Notes: generated by a model not told the origin, from the sequence alone. Shown: positions 9,840 to 23,163, counted from the first letter of the stretch. The stretch: DNA of 64,000 nucleotides from Gnetum montanum (GCA_015680685.1 MNCI01010107.1:154043-218042), one strand, 5' to 3'. Numbers and translations are program-made.

Positions 9840-11640
9840 CTAGCGCCATGCGATCAGTTGAAAATGCTCTGCATGCTGCCCTTCCAGAAGAGCTCCCATC
9901 TGTTGCAAATACAGTGCCCTTTGATGATTCGCCTCCCCTCGCATTTCCACCAGCAGCTGCATCCATTTTGCCTCCCACACCACCCGTTCCTCAGCCCTTG
10001 CTTGTTCAGCCACAACCAGACAAACGTTATTCACCATCATCTGGACCTCAGCAGGAGTGAGCGAAGTAGATCGCTCCACACCACTCGACAACCCGAGAAT
10101 CATCTCCAAACCCTTTCTGCTCATCATCAAGCCTTTACCCTCTACCCCCTGACCAATCTGCCACCACCCCCGTTGGATAGCCTCCAGCCAAACCCACATA
10201 GGAATCTCAGTACACCCTGATCTCCACAGAGCCATAATAACCCCAGGGTTTCGACCTGGCCTCTTTCATCTCAAAGACTCTATAAAATAGCATAGCATAT
10301 TTTAAAGACATCACATAAATGTGAAGTGAACTCCCAGAACCTTTCTAGGGCAGCCCGATTGAACCAGAAAATGATCAATCAAGACAGCCGCATCTTGCCA
10401 CAACCTAGGAAGAGCCGCCTTCCCTATGTGCCAACTTGTTGTCCAAGAGATTGCTCCCTTGAAAAATTCATGAGCACAACTTTGATTGCAAAGCACCGGA
10501 ACTATGATTTCCCCTTCCGTCAGCATGCCCAGAACCTCAGCCAACATAGCCTCCGTTATAATAATCCATCCACCTTGAAAACGTGTCTCCTCTCCCACCC
10601 AATTATCAAAGAAAGACTGAGCCAGCCCTAGCTCTGCCTCAATCCGTTGTAGCATGTCATCCCATCCTATTCTGACCACCATCTCCCACAGCTCCTCATT
10701 CTTCTGAAACTGCATGACTGCCAGTTCATATATACTCATTCTTCTGAAACTGCATGACTGCCAGTTCATATATACTACCTTGCCCTATAGCACTCATCGC
10801 TTCATTACACAGATGCAGCCCTGTTTTAGCGATGGACCCGGTGGCCCACAAGACAGACCCGGGCATCAACAGAAAACCAACTTCTTCCTACTTTTCCAGT
10901 TGGCCTACAAGACAGCCAGCTCTTGAGAATCTTCGCTCAACCTTAGCTGAGGACTAAGCCTAGCCACCCGCCAAACCTCCCTCATGAATGGACATTGATA
11001 TACAAACTGATCAATTGTTTCAATAATCAATATCAACGATGCATATCAGTCGATATGTATTAATGATTACCCCCAGCTTTCTTAAAAGTGCCTGCACCGG
11101 TAGCGCCTTATGCATAAGTAACCAGGTGAATGTCTTTATTTTATCAAGGAGGCACGCGCGCTAAATATCAGTCTAGCCAGCCACCAGCGGATGCATTGCC
11201 TTAACCAACTCTTTGGGAGATTTGCCCAACAACGCCTTCACTTCCATCTCCCTGACATGTTTGCAGATGTTTCGCCAGCATGGTGATCCACCATGCCTGC
11301 TTCCATTGACAGTATTTCTGCCCCATCAGCCTCACCCACTGAGTCTGTCTCACCTCTGGTTCCATCAGCCAATTCACAAGGCGTTGCATTTCCAGCTTGA
11401 CCTCATCTCTAAAGGAAAGTATCCTATCCCACCAGCATTCTTCAGTCTTGCAGTCTTCTCCCAGCTTCTTCCCACCCTTACCCCATACCAAATAAACTGT
11501 CGAATGACCTGGTCGATCTTTTGAACGACCCCTGCAGGTGGGCTAGCCATTGAAGCAGTGAACCGTGCTATTTCTATAAGCACGGTGGAAGCCAGCAACT
11601 TTAAATATTCTTCACAGTTGATTTCTACCTCTATTACCAC
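9840..11640 (-). pseudogene. LINE 3' remnant with an unassigned downstream ORF
   Basis: Minus strand, GC-richer than its surroundings. The 11640-11200 part reads as the C-terminal half of a plant non-LTR reverse transcriptase (KIDQVIRQFIWYG, then a Gly-rich GGIGYFP). Around 11140-10930 come the zf-RVT-like pieces KIKTFTWLLMHKALP and FVYQCPFMREVWRV. Below that, 10769-10311 is an open stretch of 152 codons (WDDMLQRIEAELGLAQSFF, then RLWQDAAVLIDHFL), followed by 10235-9840 with a Leu/Gln/Glu-rich, probably coiled-coil end. I do not recognise these last parts: they may be a downstream ORF of the LINE or a separate gag-like relic. A 40-bp tandem duplication near 10695 shifts the frame. No EN domain or complete RT is present. 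Confidence 0.6.
10695..10774. repeat. 40-bp perfect tandem duplication
   Basis: Two adjacent identical 40-bp copies (10695-10734 and 10735-10774). Being no multiple of three, the duplication shifts the reading frame of the minus-strand ORF that crosses it. Confidence 0.95.
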
Positions 11641-11649
11641 GAACCATTT

Positions 11650-14100
11650 GTTAAAAAGTTGCTATAGCAACTGCAGGTTTCAAAGATATATGTATGAAAA
11701 CAACAAAATCAAAAAGCATGTACATTTAAGTGAATCATACAAACTATAACTTAAGAAAAAATAAATTAAGAATCTAGAATTCCATAAATAGTTCAAAAAC
11801 TAGAAAAAAATAATCATCACAAAAGTGGTAATTTACACACTGCTTTTATGTGAATTTTAAAGATTTTGAATAAATTCAAAAAGTTAAACTTATTGTGATT
11901 ATCTAGAAAGAGAATAAATATAATTTGAAATGTAAACCAATAGAATGCATTGGATTGTGCATTGCTAGAGAGCTCTAGTCCAATTGCTTGAGGTTTTGCA
12001 AAATAACAAATGAAGAAATAAATCTTCAATATATATATCACGGGTCATATTTATTGCAATCAGCAATCCTATCACTGTGGAAGCCTCATAATGATAATAT
12101 TGTAAATTAACATAACTGTGCTTTGATATCAAGTTAAGTTTATATAAGTTAACATATACACACCATTTTTGACAACATTACAATATACATGGGATGACCA
12201 CAATGTAAGCTTTAGTATGTTATGCCTGTTTAGGATAGTATGAAACATTGTTTGAGATATGAATTAAATACATTTTCTTTATCTTGCACATAGTTCATGA
12301 TACTTATACATGAAGTTTGAAGAGTATTTATAGATGTAGAGTAACTATCATAATATTCGTGAAAATATACAATAATTAGTTAAGAATTAACTAACCAATA
12401 GTTAATGTGAGTTATCAATTAAGCATAAATATTGAACATCACTATGATAATATAAACATAAAATCATGATAATCACTTAATATAGATCTCCTTTGAATGT
12501 TGATCCTAATAAAATACACTAAATCCTTAATAGAATAAGATCATGGGAAAACACTAACATGGTTCAAATTGACTTGGTTCAATAAATCCAAGAGATATAA
12601 AAAAATTTAAAAAACACAAAGAAAATATCTTCAATTCTAGTGACATTTGACTTGTGCAATTATATACCCAAAGATGCTATTATGCTATGATTTTGTTGTT
12701 TTTGTTCTTAACATAAATGTATAACCCTAACAATAAATACGTTGTAAAAGGTCAATTACATGTAGATTTTTTTCCTTATCAATCATCTATTAAAGCTACT
12801 TGCAAGAGTGTTGATGAAGTCTCAATAATTAAGATTCTAGAAGAGTTTATGGTAAAGGTTTCAATCAATGATGAAGAGATCAAGGAGGGACCATCATGAA
12901 GGTTGAAATTTGGGAAGAGAGAATACCACTATGGAAAAGAAGCACAAAGAAGAAAAGAGGATGAGGATGACAATCATTCATCCTACAACAAAAAGGTCTT
13001 TATAATTGAGAGGTAAGAGTCGTAGTAAGTGTGAAGATAGAGGTGTATCAAAACGCAAAAACCAAATGTCATTACAAAAGCATTATGCATAGCACCAACA
13101 TTGTCTATTCCAAATTTCAAAGATGAAGTATTTAAAATTTCAAAAAATGAACTAAAATCTTAACAAAACAAAAACATTATTCAACTAGAAATGGAAAATG
13201 CCATCACAAGAAATTCTATGAATTGCTCTAATGATAAACATCCAATTACACATTCAAATTTTACATGTTTCCACTGTACATCAATTGTAAAAGAACTCTA
13301 AGAACAACAAAATTTGAATCATTATCACTTGCAATAACAAATCATACAAATCTTCAACTCTCAAATTGAAACTCTAACAAAATATCAAAATCATAGCATA
13401 ATTAATAATCATTCAAAAAAATGAAAAGCATAGGAACTAATGCATGCTAGAAAAAATTAAAAATAAATTTTTTGTTTACAACACTAAATAGGAATTTAGG
13501 AAAAAAGTGGGAAAAATACTAATAACTAAAGAAAAAATTGTAAAATTGAATGTAAAGATGAAAGGACTCCCTCAAGAGTTTCTAAGCTTCAATAAATTCT
13601 TGTGAAGAGAAGAACTATGAGGAGAGCTATAGAGGGAAGCACTAGAGTAGTGAAGAAACTCTTCAAAAACATGAGAAAATTTTGATTTGTGTTTTTATTC
13701 AAAATAACATGTTGATATTACATTCTTCTCATAAAACATGCTCCTCCATTATCATTTCCATGGTCATAATTATGTTATCCATGCTACATCGTTAATAATA
13801 CCAAATACAAGCCTAGTATTCTTACTGCCTATTGAACATTAGTTTAGCTTTTTTCTAGAAATCACTCATAAATAGTTAGCACTTACCTTTATTCCCCACA
13901 TCAAGATGGAACAAAATTCAATTGTGTAATTGCATCCATGTTGGAAATGGGAAATGGTTTATGTCATGAACCCTTTGAAGGAATTATCTATGCATCAAAT
14001 GAATTTGATTCTTGGAAGTAAGGAAATGAGGAATTATGGATCAAAATGTGTCTAGATGCATGAGTATTTGCAAAGACTAGGGATAGGTTTATAGGTAGGG
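11650..14100. other. AT-rich spacer, no supported gene
   Basis: Long AT-rich stretch. The only plausible coding-like piece is a 60-codon frame at 12717-12899 (plus) with no recognisable motif; I do not call it a gene. Confidence 0.6.
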
Positions 14101-14105
14101 ATTAT

Positions 14106-14210
14106 CATAATCATCATCATCCTAGCCTTGTCCTAACAAAATGGGGTTGACTACATAAGTTCTTTTTTGCCATTCGCCTCTATGAAAAGCTCATCTTTAT
14201 TTATTTGTAG
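14106..14210 (+). repeat. RTE/SINE-type 3' module after a (CAT)n tract
   Basis: A short run of ATCATCATC is followed by CCTAGCCTTGTCCTAACAAA and ATGGGGTTGACTACATAAG. This resembles the AAGCCTTGTCCC...GGGGTCGGCTACATGAATCC module at the 3' end of many plant RTE LINE/SINE copies. Recognition is from memory of that module, so moderate confidence. Confidence 0.45.
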
Positions 14211-14214
14211 TTGT

Positions 14215-14931
14215 AGGCATGGATATCAATTAAAATATAATAAAATATTTAAATTATATATTTTCAATATAAAATAAGATATTATTTTAAATTGATATTT
14301 TCCACATGAAAGGTATGAGTTACATTTTAATTAATGTAATACATATAATGAGTGTTGGGCCTACTTGGGTTAGTGCACTCATGTGATTGACATCCTAATT
14401 TACTATGTTTAAATTCCAATACTAGTATCCAATGCTAGCTTGGAGGCATGTTTTTTCTTACTTTCCCATTTTGGATTCACTAAATATCATTTTTAATTTA
14501 AAATTAAATTGTAAGTACCTAGGAATGATCTAGTGCACTTTTATTTAGTCTCTTATTTCAAGTACACACTACAAGTGAAATTTTTTTAAAATTTACAAAT
14601 CATGACACATAGGAATCCATGCATAAAGTAAACTGAATCAAAATTGCCCAACAAGTAACCAACCACTACAGAAAAATTAGTGGCATCCATTCAAGGCTTA
14701 AGGAGGAAAATGTGAAAGTAGAAGCCTTTGTCTATAGTAAATTGCATTACCATAGTATGTATAGCCACAATGATAAGAGCCATGATTGAAAATTAACACC
14801 CATATGCTCGTATGCAATATTATTTCTTAAATAAGGGTATAACTTGTAAATGCATGGGTTGAAAATTCACATCTATATGCCTATGTTTGATGTTATTTTT
14901 AAATTAAGGTTTTACTTTATAAGTGTCTATA
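14215..14931. other. AT-rich spacer, nothing recognised
   Basis: No ORF or repeat that I can support. A stretch near 14340-14425 faintly resembles a tRNA-derived box A/box B pair but is too degraded to call. Confidence 0.5.
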
Positions 14932-14936
14932 CTTGT

Positions 14937-15871
14937 TGATGAATCATCAGTTGGCTAGGATATCTAACAAAAAGTCAATTTTTGTTCAGCTAAGATATTG
15001 GATATCTTAGCTTTGATATCTTGGCTCCGATATCTTAGCTTTGATATCTTAGCTCCAATATTGGATATTGCGTATCCAATATCTAGTCACATGCTATGTT
15101 ATTAGATACCCGATATCACCAAGTATGTGTCGGCCTATAAGTATAACGCTTGGGCACATAGTTTGACAAGAGTTTTGTCAATAGAGTAGCTAAACTCTTG
15201 CAATTTTATATCATAATCTTGAGAATAATCAATGAGTGCCTGCAGGTGGATTTGAGTCAGTTGTATGGAGTCTTATTCAAGTGGTAATGTACCTGAACAT
15301 ATTCCATGAACAACAATAAGATCAAGATTGATTCTTATTCATTGCAGCACTTTGACTTAGATTAAATTTACTTTTAATGCAATTTATATTTCACATACTT
15401 AGTTAATATCTACATTTCCATGCTTATTAATGAATTGGTGGAATGAGCACGACCAGTTTCGAGCGTAAACATGTATTTGCTTGGTTCACCCAATAGCATA
15501 GTTCTTGGTAATCCCAATAGTGGATACATGGATTCAAAACATGTACGGTAAGCTCGGAATGAACACTCATCACCCATAGGCTAGTTTAGACTTTACTTTC
15601 CATTGTTAATTAGTTTAAATAATTGATTTCTTCATCATCATTAGGAGTAGCATAAGGCTGCAACAACATCAATTATCATATGCCTCACTTTGGACTAAAC
15701 CTTACATGACAAAGTTACCACTAGTCCAAGTGGGAAGATAACAAACTGCGATCAAGACATAACGATCTAGATGCACAACTAGTTCCATCCACAGAATTCG
15801 ATTGGATCGTGCATGAACACTTGTGATTTGTATGGTTGGGTGTAGGGTACCTTGCCACTCGCCACTCATCA
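14937..15871 (+). mobile_element. Solo LTR, Gypsy family, TSD CTTGT
   Basis: Starts TGATGAATCATCAG and ends GCCACTCATCA, flanked by the perfect 5-bp duplication CTTGT (14932-14936 and 15872-15876). Near its left end are repeats of the type GATATCTTAGCT around 14990-15120. It closes with the family end GTACCTTGCCACT...CTCATCA read toward the plus strand, so it has plus orientation. No internal region remains: it is the product of LTR-LTR recombination. Confidence 0.92.
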
Positions 15872-15876
15872 CTTGT

Positions 15877-16480
15877 AAATAGGTACTTTTGAATGTTACC
15901 TATTATTACAAAGCATGCAAAGAAGGTTTTTTCATTTATAAAGTATGCAAATATGGTTTTGTTATTAATGATGCTTATTATTACATTCATATGATTCAAT
16001 TTGCATCTACATCTTTTTTCTTCTAAATCTTTGGAGAAGTTCTTTTCTTTATTCTTAGGCGAATTTTCTACAATTATGTCTTACTAATTCTCTTAATTAC
16101 TTCATTTATTGGTTTTTAATTTTTTGACTTTGAGGTGTGTTTTTTAATAACTATTAAAAGGCAATCTTAGTAAGTAACCATGATATGATTTTCCTTTGAG
16201 AGCCATCCCTAGCTATCAATTCCAAATCTAATCAAAGCCACAATGTTCCCCATCTATGCTAAAGTTATCACTAGTCCAATTATAAAAGGAGGATGTACAT
16301 TGTAGCATCATACCAAGCATTGACTTTTTGATTGATAACATATATCTTTAATATCGTAACCTAGGGTGTCTCCCACATGAGTATGGTAACCTAGGAATAG
16401 TCAATGTGGTAGACCAAATTATAGTTTTTTTAACATTTAGGCCACAAGATATATAGTCTAATTAAAACTTTGTAACTCAA
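15877..16480. other. AT-rich spacer, nothing recognised
   Basis: No gene or repeat supported. Confidence 0.5.
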
Positions 16481-16483
16481 CAT

Positions 16484-16547
16484 TGCCCACTAGAATTGAA
16501 CCCAAGACTTGGAACTTTCAAGTTAAGAGTCTTACCATTAGGCTAAC
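16484..16547 (-). repeat. tRNA-derived SINE-like fragment
   Basis: On the minus strand a box A-like TAGCCTAATGGTAAG is followed about 45 bases on by a box B-like GGGTTCAATTCTAG, the spacing of an internal RNA polymerase III promoter. The clover-leaf stems do not close well, so I prefer a tRNA-derived SINE or tRNA pseudogene over a working tRNA gene. Confidence 0.5.
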
Positions 16548-16559
16548 ACTTCATTGTTA

Positions 16560-17299
16560 TTATATTTAGGTTATTAGATTTTAGATAAAATATGAAAAAC
16601 ACAAAATCACACAAACATATTAATTAAGGAAAGTATTTAAAGATAACAAAAGAAGATAGGGTAATTTGATATATAAATTTTAATAAATGAAAACTTAGAA
16701 ATACCAAATTAAACATATACTTTATTAGAAGAAAATAGTATAACTATGCTATCAAAGTTTTAAAATTTAAAACCTTATGGATATCATATTAAATGACTTT
16801 TACAAAATAAAAGAATGCACAATACTTTAAATATAAAATAAAAATATAAGAACTTATCTTAAGTTGAGTTCATGAAGATTCCTTGGACATCAATCATAGA
16901 AACCTCCAACCTAAGATAACAAGTGCAAAAATTCATTAATGAAAAACATCCTTGACAAGCATTTTTTTTCTAAATTATAATAAGGATAGTTAGATAGCAT
17001 AAGAGAAAGATAGAATTTGAAGAAGAAGAAAAATGTAAGAGAATAGTTGAAGCTTAAAAAATTGTGGAAAACTTGAAGTAGTACAAGTTTTCACATAGAA
17101 GTTTTTCTATCCCCCATCTTCAATTCTTGCCTCCTCTTTTTTATATCATGTGTTGTAAATCTCTTAAAATTTCATTGATACTTCAATTTTTTCTAAAAGT
17201 AATTTTTTTTCTTTCTTTTCAAACTTGCAAATAGAAACAAGATAAATCAAGGAAAACACTCTCATATATAATTAGTCAGTTTTTTTTTTGAATTGAAAA
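16560..17299. other. AT-rich spacer, nothing recognised
   Basis: Strongly AT-rich, with no supported feature. Confidence 0.5.
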
Positions 17300-17304
17300 C
17301 TAAT

Positions 17305-18034
17305 TTATGAGTGGCAAGGTACCCCTACACTCAACCATACAAAACGAGCGTAGCACACATGATCTGGTCGAACTCTACAGACTAAATGCCTAAACGCCCC
17401 ATGGAACACTTGGGGTTAATCATTCGTTGTCTTCCCAAACTTACTTGTTGTTGTCACGGTGTATGGTTAAGTAAGTCCGAGGTATATGACTTTTATATGT
17501 TTTTATGTTTTTCTACTATGCTATGAGGTGAAGGGTTGAGAAACTAACTAACTCTAACTAATGTCCTAAGTCTAAATTAACTAGCGTCAGCATCTATTCC
17601 CACTNCGTACACATTCGTCAATGCTCGTAATCAAGTCATACTCATGTCGCACTAATGCATGTAATAAATAACAAGTAATAAATCCTATCCCATGCACTGC
17701 AAGGTTTATCCACAAAGCCCATCTTTATTGCCATACACAACTTGTGTTCAGGTACAAAGCTACTCGAATAAAGATCCATTCACTCGGGGACTCCTACTGC
17801 GGTCACATGGAAAATATTCTATCTCTGGAGTGATCAAACCGACAGAGTTTTCCTACTTTAAGCCTAGGATGAGAAATGAGGGGAGTGTTGCCTCTTATTT
17901 ATAGATTTGGTAGCGGACTGCGATATCGCGTACGCAATATCACAGGGGACGACATGATATCGTGTACCCGATATCGCATGGGATGCGATATCGCGACGGT
18001 CGCGATATTGCGTACACGATATCGCGTCTCATCA
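17305..18034 (-). mobile_element. 3' LTR of the 17-24 kb Gypsy element
   Basis: Plus-strand limits TTATGAG (the first G of TGATGAG mutated) and CTCATCA. TATA box at 17896-17903 (minus TATAAATA). Palindromic array CGCGATATCGCG and relatives at 17918-18030. At the single N (17605) the sequence jumps; comparison with 23380-23640 shows about 250 bases of LTR are missing there. Confidence 0.88.
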
Positions 18035-18046
18035 TACCCCCATGAT
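18035..18046 (-). promoter_or_regulatory. Polypurine tract
   Basis: Minus strand reads ATCATGGGGGTA just before the 3' LTR, as at 185-198 and 41980-41989. Confidence 0.8.
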
Positions 18047-20082
18047 TGAATGAAAACTCGTCCTTGAGTTCCTTACAATAATATCGAGAAGGTATGGAAT
18101 TATTGAGGGGAATGGAACTAATGGGATGACATGTGAACGAATCATTATTACAAGACTTGACAAAACTAGTGTTCATGATAACGAGGGTGAACACCTTATT
18201 ACAATGACATTAGGCCTTTGTTGGCAGCTGAGAGAGAGAGAGAGAGAGAGAAGTGTTGCTACTGCCAACGCCAAGATTGCATCTTTGTTGTCCATCCATA
18301 AGCACGTCATCGATCTTGCTCCTTGCATAACTGCTTCAATGCTGCTCCATTCCATGTGTTTGCTCCAGATCCAATCCGTTGTTGTATGTCCGACATCTGC
18401 ACACACAACACAATCACATATTAGCAAGGGTAAATGAATCATCATGTAATTAATACCTTGCTTTAGTGTAGGTTCATTGGCTAGGTTGTGGTATGGCTGA
18501 TATGGATCTGGGAATATATTAAGGATGACTACCGAAGGTGTAGGGGTTAGGAAGAAAATCAAAAATTTCGGGGCTAGGAGAAAATCAAAAAAATCAAGCC
18601 CCGTACCCCCATGACTAATCACAAACCTCCAGTAGCATTAGAATGGAAAAAGAAAAGGAGTAAGAAAGATAGATAAAAAGGGACAACTATGGCATCGATG
18701 AAAGGGATGTCAAGATGGAAATGAACAAAATAAAATAAAATTAATTGCAAAATGTTAAGGGAAAGAATTTAACTAAGGTTCCAAATAGGAATGCCAGTGG
18801 GTCCTCCCCAAAGCAGGCTCATGCCCTTAATGCCCTGACAAACCCACATTCAAAGAGTCCGTAGGCTCCGGAAATGTCATTTGGAACAAGGGTTAAAGTC
18901 TTAACCACAAGAATTTACCAAAAAGAAAACAATGCATCAACCAAAATATATACACTAATGATACAATCGAAAATTAGGTGAATAATGGAGAGGAGGATGG
19001 AGAGAAGAAAATGGAATGGAATTCCAAGAACAAGGTGGTGTATAGCCCCTTGTGTGTTTGATGATTAATGTGACTTGGCAAGTCTCATTCCAACTCCGGC
19101 CTCAAACAAACCACATCCAGTGACTTCGCATCAATGCATTTGGCTAAACTGTCCACTTGGATAACAAGAACATGTCCTCCAAGAGCCACCACCATTCTGA
19201 CGAAACAAAGGAGAGAATGGGAAGAGAGAAGGGCCTTAGTTAGAGGGAACACTTTGGGTTCCATAACCAGTGCTTGTAGCCCAAGATTTTTTCTCTAAGG
19301 GGTGTGCTTTGAATTCTCACTCTCCTTTTTCTTTTGTGTTTTTATGCGTGAGAACCACACCATGTAAAGGCTTGATTATTTTTATTGTCTCAACTTCCGA
19401 TAGTTGGGTAACATCGGAATGGTGAGAAAACTTAAGAAGAAAACATCCAAGCACCCAAGAGAATGACCAACAGAAAAGCATCAAGTTCCCTTGAAGTCAC
19501 ACCCTTTGCAATCCTTGAGGCCCTCCTTAGTTTGAGAAATGCCCAGTCACCGATTCGTTGAAGTTCTTATTAGAAGGGGACTGTACATTTCCAAGCCGAG
19601 CGAGACCATAGAACTTGGCGGATGGGTGGATGGAGTGAACTCATTGCTTGCCATATCAAAAGAAACGTACCTTAGTATCAACATTGTGACTTAAAGGTAA
19701 AAACCAAACATTAGTAATCAATATGAAAATAGTTCATACCATCATTCTGAACACTTATTACGGGACACACACACACACACACAAAGTGGAAAATTATAAC
19801 AATGATGTAAAACAAAAATGAGAAAAGTTAAAGAAATTTGTAAAAAAAAAATTAGAAAAGTTAAAGAAATTTGTAAAACAAAAATGTGTAAAACAAAAAT
19901 CGGAAAAGAGCTGAGGGCCCCATATGGTTAGCATAGGTGGCCATTTCCCCCATGACTGAGTTGTAAGGGAGAGATCCGAAATAATGAGCGCCTATTTGAA
20001 TTTCAAAGAAGTGCCCAACTTCTCCCAATTGATGATCTTAAGTTGAGGGGTGGAAGTTGGCGACGCTCACGTTCCAATGCGT
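18047..20082 (-). other. Post-pol untranslated region of the Gypsy element
   Basis: About 2 kb that corresponds to 39960-41980 of the full element. It contains a (GA)n tract (18232-18251), a second GTCATGGGGGTA purine tract at 18605-18616, a (CA)n tract near 19768-19783, and at 19430-19510 (minus) a decayed transmembrane-like frame that starts KGVTSRELDAFLLVILLGAW. That last segment is shared with 40516-40600. I see no complete gene. Confidence 0.7.
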
Positions 20083-21037
20083 NNNNNNNNNNNNNNNNNN
20101 NNNNNNNNNNNNNNNNNNNNNNNNNNNNNNNNNNNNNNNNNNNNNNNNNNNNNNNNNNNNNNNNNNNNNNNNNNNNNNNNNNNNNNNNNNNNNNNNNNNN
20201 NNNNNNNNNNNNNNNNNNNNNNNNNNNNNNNNNNNNNNNNNNNNNNNNNNNNNNNNNNNNNNNNNNNNNNNNNNNNNNNNNNNNNNNNNNNNNNNNNNNN
20301 NNNNNNNNNNNNNNNNNNNNNNNNNNNNNNNNNNNNNNNNNNNNNNNNNNNNNNNNNNNNNNNNNNNNNNNNNNNNNNNNNNNNNNNNNNNNNNNNNNNN
20401 NNNNNNNNNNNNNNNNNNNNNNNNNNNNNNNNNNNNNNNNNNNNNNNNNNNNNNNNNNNNNNNNNNNNNNNNNNNNNNNNNNNNNNNNNNNNNNNNNNNN
20501 NNNNNNNNNNNNNNNNNNNNNNNNNNNNNNNNNNNNNNNNNNNNNNNNNNNNNNNNNNNNNNNNNNNNNNNNNNNNNNNNNNNNNNNNNNNNNNNNNNNN
20601 NNNNNNNNNNNNNNNNNNNNNNNNNNNNNNNNNNNNNNNNNNNNNNNNNNNNNNNNNNNNNNNNNNNNNNNNNNNNNNNNNNNNNNNNNNNNNNNNNNNN
20701 NNNNNNNNNNNNNNNNNNNNNNNNNNNNNNNNNNNNNNNNNNNNNNNNNNNNNNNNNNNNNNNNNNNNNNNNNNNNNNNNNNNNNNNNNNNNNNNNNNNN
20801 NNNNNNNNNNNNNNNNNNNNNNNNNNNNNNNNNNNNNNNNNNNNNNNNNNNNNNNNNNNNNNNNNNNNNNNNNNNNNNNNNNNNNNNNNNNNNNNNNNNN
20901 NNNNNNNNNNNNNNNNNNNNNNNNNNNNNNNNNNNNNNNNNNNNNNNNNNNNNNNNNNNNNNNNNNNNNNNNNNNNNNNNNNNNNNNNNNNNNNNNNNNN
21001 NNNNNNNNNNNNNNNNNNNNNNNNNNNNNNNNNNNNN
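20083..21037. other. Assembly gap (955 Ns)
   Basis: Unknown sequence at the place where protease-RT-integrase would lie. Frames translated through it are artefacts. Confidence 0.99.
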
Positions 21038-23163
21038 CACTTGGAGAAATCGGCTGCTGCACATAATATCCATATAGATCAGGCTGCCGATAAGGGTACT
21101 GATGTTTCGGTGATGACATCCCCCATGACTATGGGTATTGCCACTGATGATGTTATTCGATGGGCTATGGTGATGTTCCACTTGGATAATACGTTAGTGG
21201 TTGGTGGAACTTCCTTAGGTTATCTTGTGGATAAGGTAACCTTCGCGGTGTTTGCCGTTGGTTGAGTCTTGAATTAAGCACATACACCCCAGACTCCTGT
21301 AGATGTGAGATGATGGGGCAACATCCTTTAGGATGGTCATAATGGAAGATCTCACATCCACTGTCATTGTCTATGTCAGAGTCCTTAGCCACATCGGAGT
21401 TAGTGATTTTTCCCTTACCCTTGTTATGTGCAGGGCCTAAATCTCTTCACTTTTTCTTACCTTTGTCACTACTTTGTTCTACCTTAGACTCTTCTACAAT
21501 TTTTAAGACAGTTTCAATTTTAGAGTCTAAGGAACTCCATACCTCGTCTACCTTAGCTGCCAATTCTGTTGTTAATTATTTGATCGGCAAGGTTTTCTGA
21601 TTCACCAACTCTTCGATTGGTGACTCATCCTCTTCATCACAAAATTTCACTCCATTCTTTCGAAGGGAGGGGTCGCGGTTGTATTCTTCCGCACTTTCCC
21701 TTTTGTGTAGCTCACCCTCTTCTTTTGCTACTTGCTCCAACAAGCTACACACTTCATGGGCTCTAAGATGTGAGAGTCTCCCTTGGGCGTAAGTCCCAAG
21801 GGTTCTTCTAGTTTCATGCCTTAGCCCATCCACGATGTGGCAAAGTTGATCCCGCTAAGCGTACCCATGGCCTAGGCAATGATGTAACAATGTGTAGTAG
21901 CGGGCCATGGCAGCATCGAAGGGTTCATGTGTACCTTGCTTCCAGCCTTGGATCTGCTTAAGCAAATTGGACACTCTGGAGTACGTTTGATACTTCTCAT
22001 TGAACAATTTTACATCATACTACACTCCTGATGGTTTCCGGTTCTAAGGACTAGTACTAGCTCTCTGCTTCTTTGGTGAGTGTCCTTGGGAACAACTTAA
22101 ATTTTTTCCACTCATTTTCTATATTCTGCAAGACACATGCATCGTGGAATGCCCATAAATGGTTTTGCGAATCAGCACTGTATCCCCCTTCAAATCGTGG
22201 GATGTTATTCATGTCTAAATGCTTGATCTGGCTATCCTTTAAATGCCTCGTGGGAATCCTAACTGCCTCTGTTCTGTCAAGCATACTTCAGGTTGCGAGT
22301 AGGGGCTCATCATGATCATCTCTTTCATGATGCCTATGATGTCTACGTTGTTCCCTACTCTCCCTATGTCCTTTCCCTTGTCCTCTCTCTCGACTTTCCC
22401 ATCAAGGTCTTTCTTCTTTCTTAATTTTATCCTCACCTTTATGTTCATGGTGGTTGTGCCCAGATGTGGAAGGAGAGGACGAGTGATGTGAAGAAGGGGA
22501 AGAAGAAGGGGAACCATCACCATGACGATGTTTCTTGCCTTCTCTTCGGCTGCTACGACCCCGATCGTGGTGACGATCTAAGTGCCCGTCCTTAGCATAA
22601 GTGGTTGTTCCCTCTGTGAGCAGTTGGTGTTCACGGGCATCAAAACTAGGGATATGTATCGTTGATCGTAGGTTCTGATACCCAACCTCCTCACCATCAT
22701 TAAGAGGGGGAACATCTTTTGCTAAAGAACCCGTGATAAGGGGTTCCTCATCTCCTATTTCTCTAAGGACGTGCAGGCCTTTGCCCTTCAACAGTGTATG
22801 TTGGCTCTCCTGTCTTACTTCCCTCATACATTGTAAATCTGTGGGATGATAATCCCTCATGTCAGAGTCTACCGCAACTTATTTGACGTATAATTCTGTC
22901 ATGCCAGTCTGTACCAAAGCACAGAGAAGCATGTTAGGGACAACACGATCCGGAGGTAACACTATGTTACCAAACAAATCTCTCCAACGCATCTGTTCAT
23001 CTTGATGGAGGATAAAGGTAAGATCAGGCACATACTCATTGGGATAAGTATATGTCACCCTATATTGCTGAGGACTTGGCTGATCTCGGCTATGTTTTTT
23101 ATCTTGCTGACTGTCTCGTGTATGGTCCTTAGGTGGTGAGTTGCTCTTATGAGAAGAAGGCAT
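21038..23163 (-). pseudogene. gag: Gypsy gag polyprotein, decayed
   Basis: ATG at 23163 (MPSSHKSNSPPKD). The first part (LHQDEQMRWRDLFGNIVLPP) aligns with the plus-strand gags at about 34060 and 55600. A Ser/His/Arg-rich basic segment at 22600-22400 follows, then the conserved RFEGGYSADSQNHLWAFHDA, and after one frameshift (between about 22057 and 21833) GLRHETRRTLGTYAQGRLS. A zinc-knuckle-like CEIFHYDHPKGCCP is at about 21350-21309. Several stops break the frame. Frame and domain order match the gag-only element at 4924-6909, but that copy lacks the N-terminal part seen here. Confidence 0.85.

Noticed and set aside
12717-12899. 60-codon ORF on the plus strand
   Set aside because: Too short, no motif, and in an AT-rich region with no other coding signal.
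14340-14425. Second tRNA-like SINE
   Set aside because: Box matches are too weak to separate from chance.
16484-16547. Functional tRNA gene
   Set aside because: Box A and B are recognisable, but acceptor and anticodon stems do not pair properly.
17692-17904. 70-codon ORF repeated at 23725-23937
   Set aside because: Both copies are the same stretch of LTR; openness is shared by descent and there is no protein evidence.
18173-18622. 149-codon minus-strand ORF
   Set aside because: Lies in the post-pol untranslated region across a (GA)n tract; no counterpart frame in the full element.
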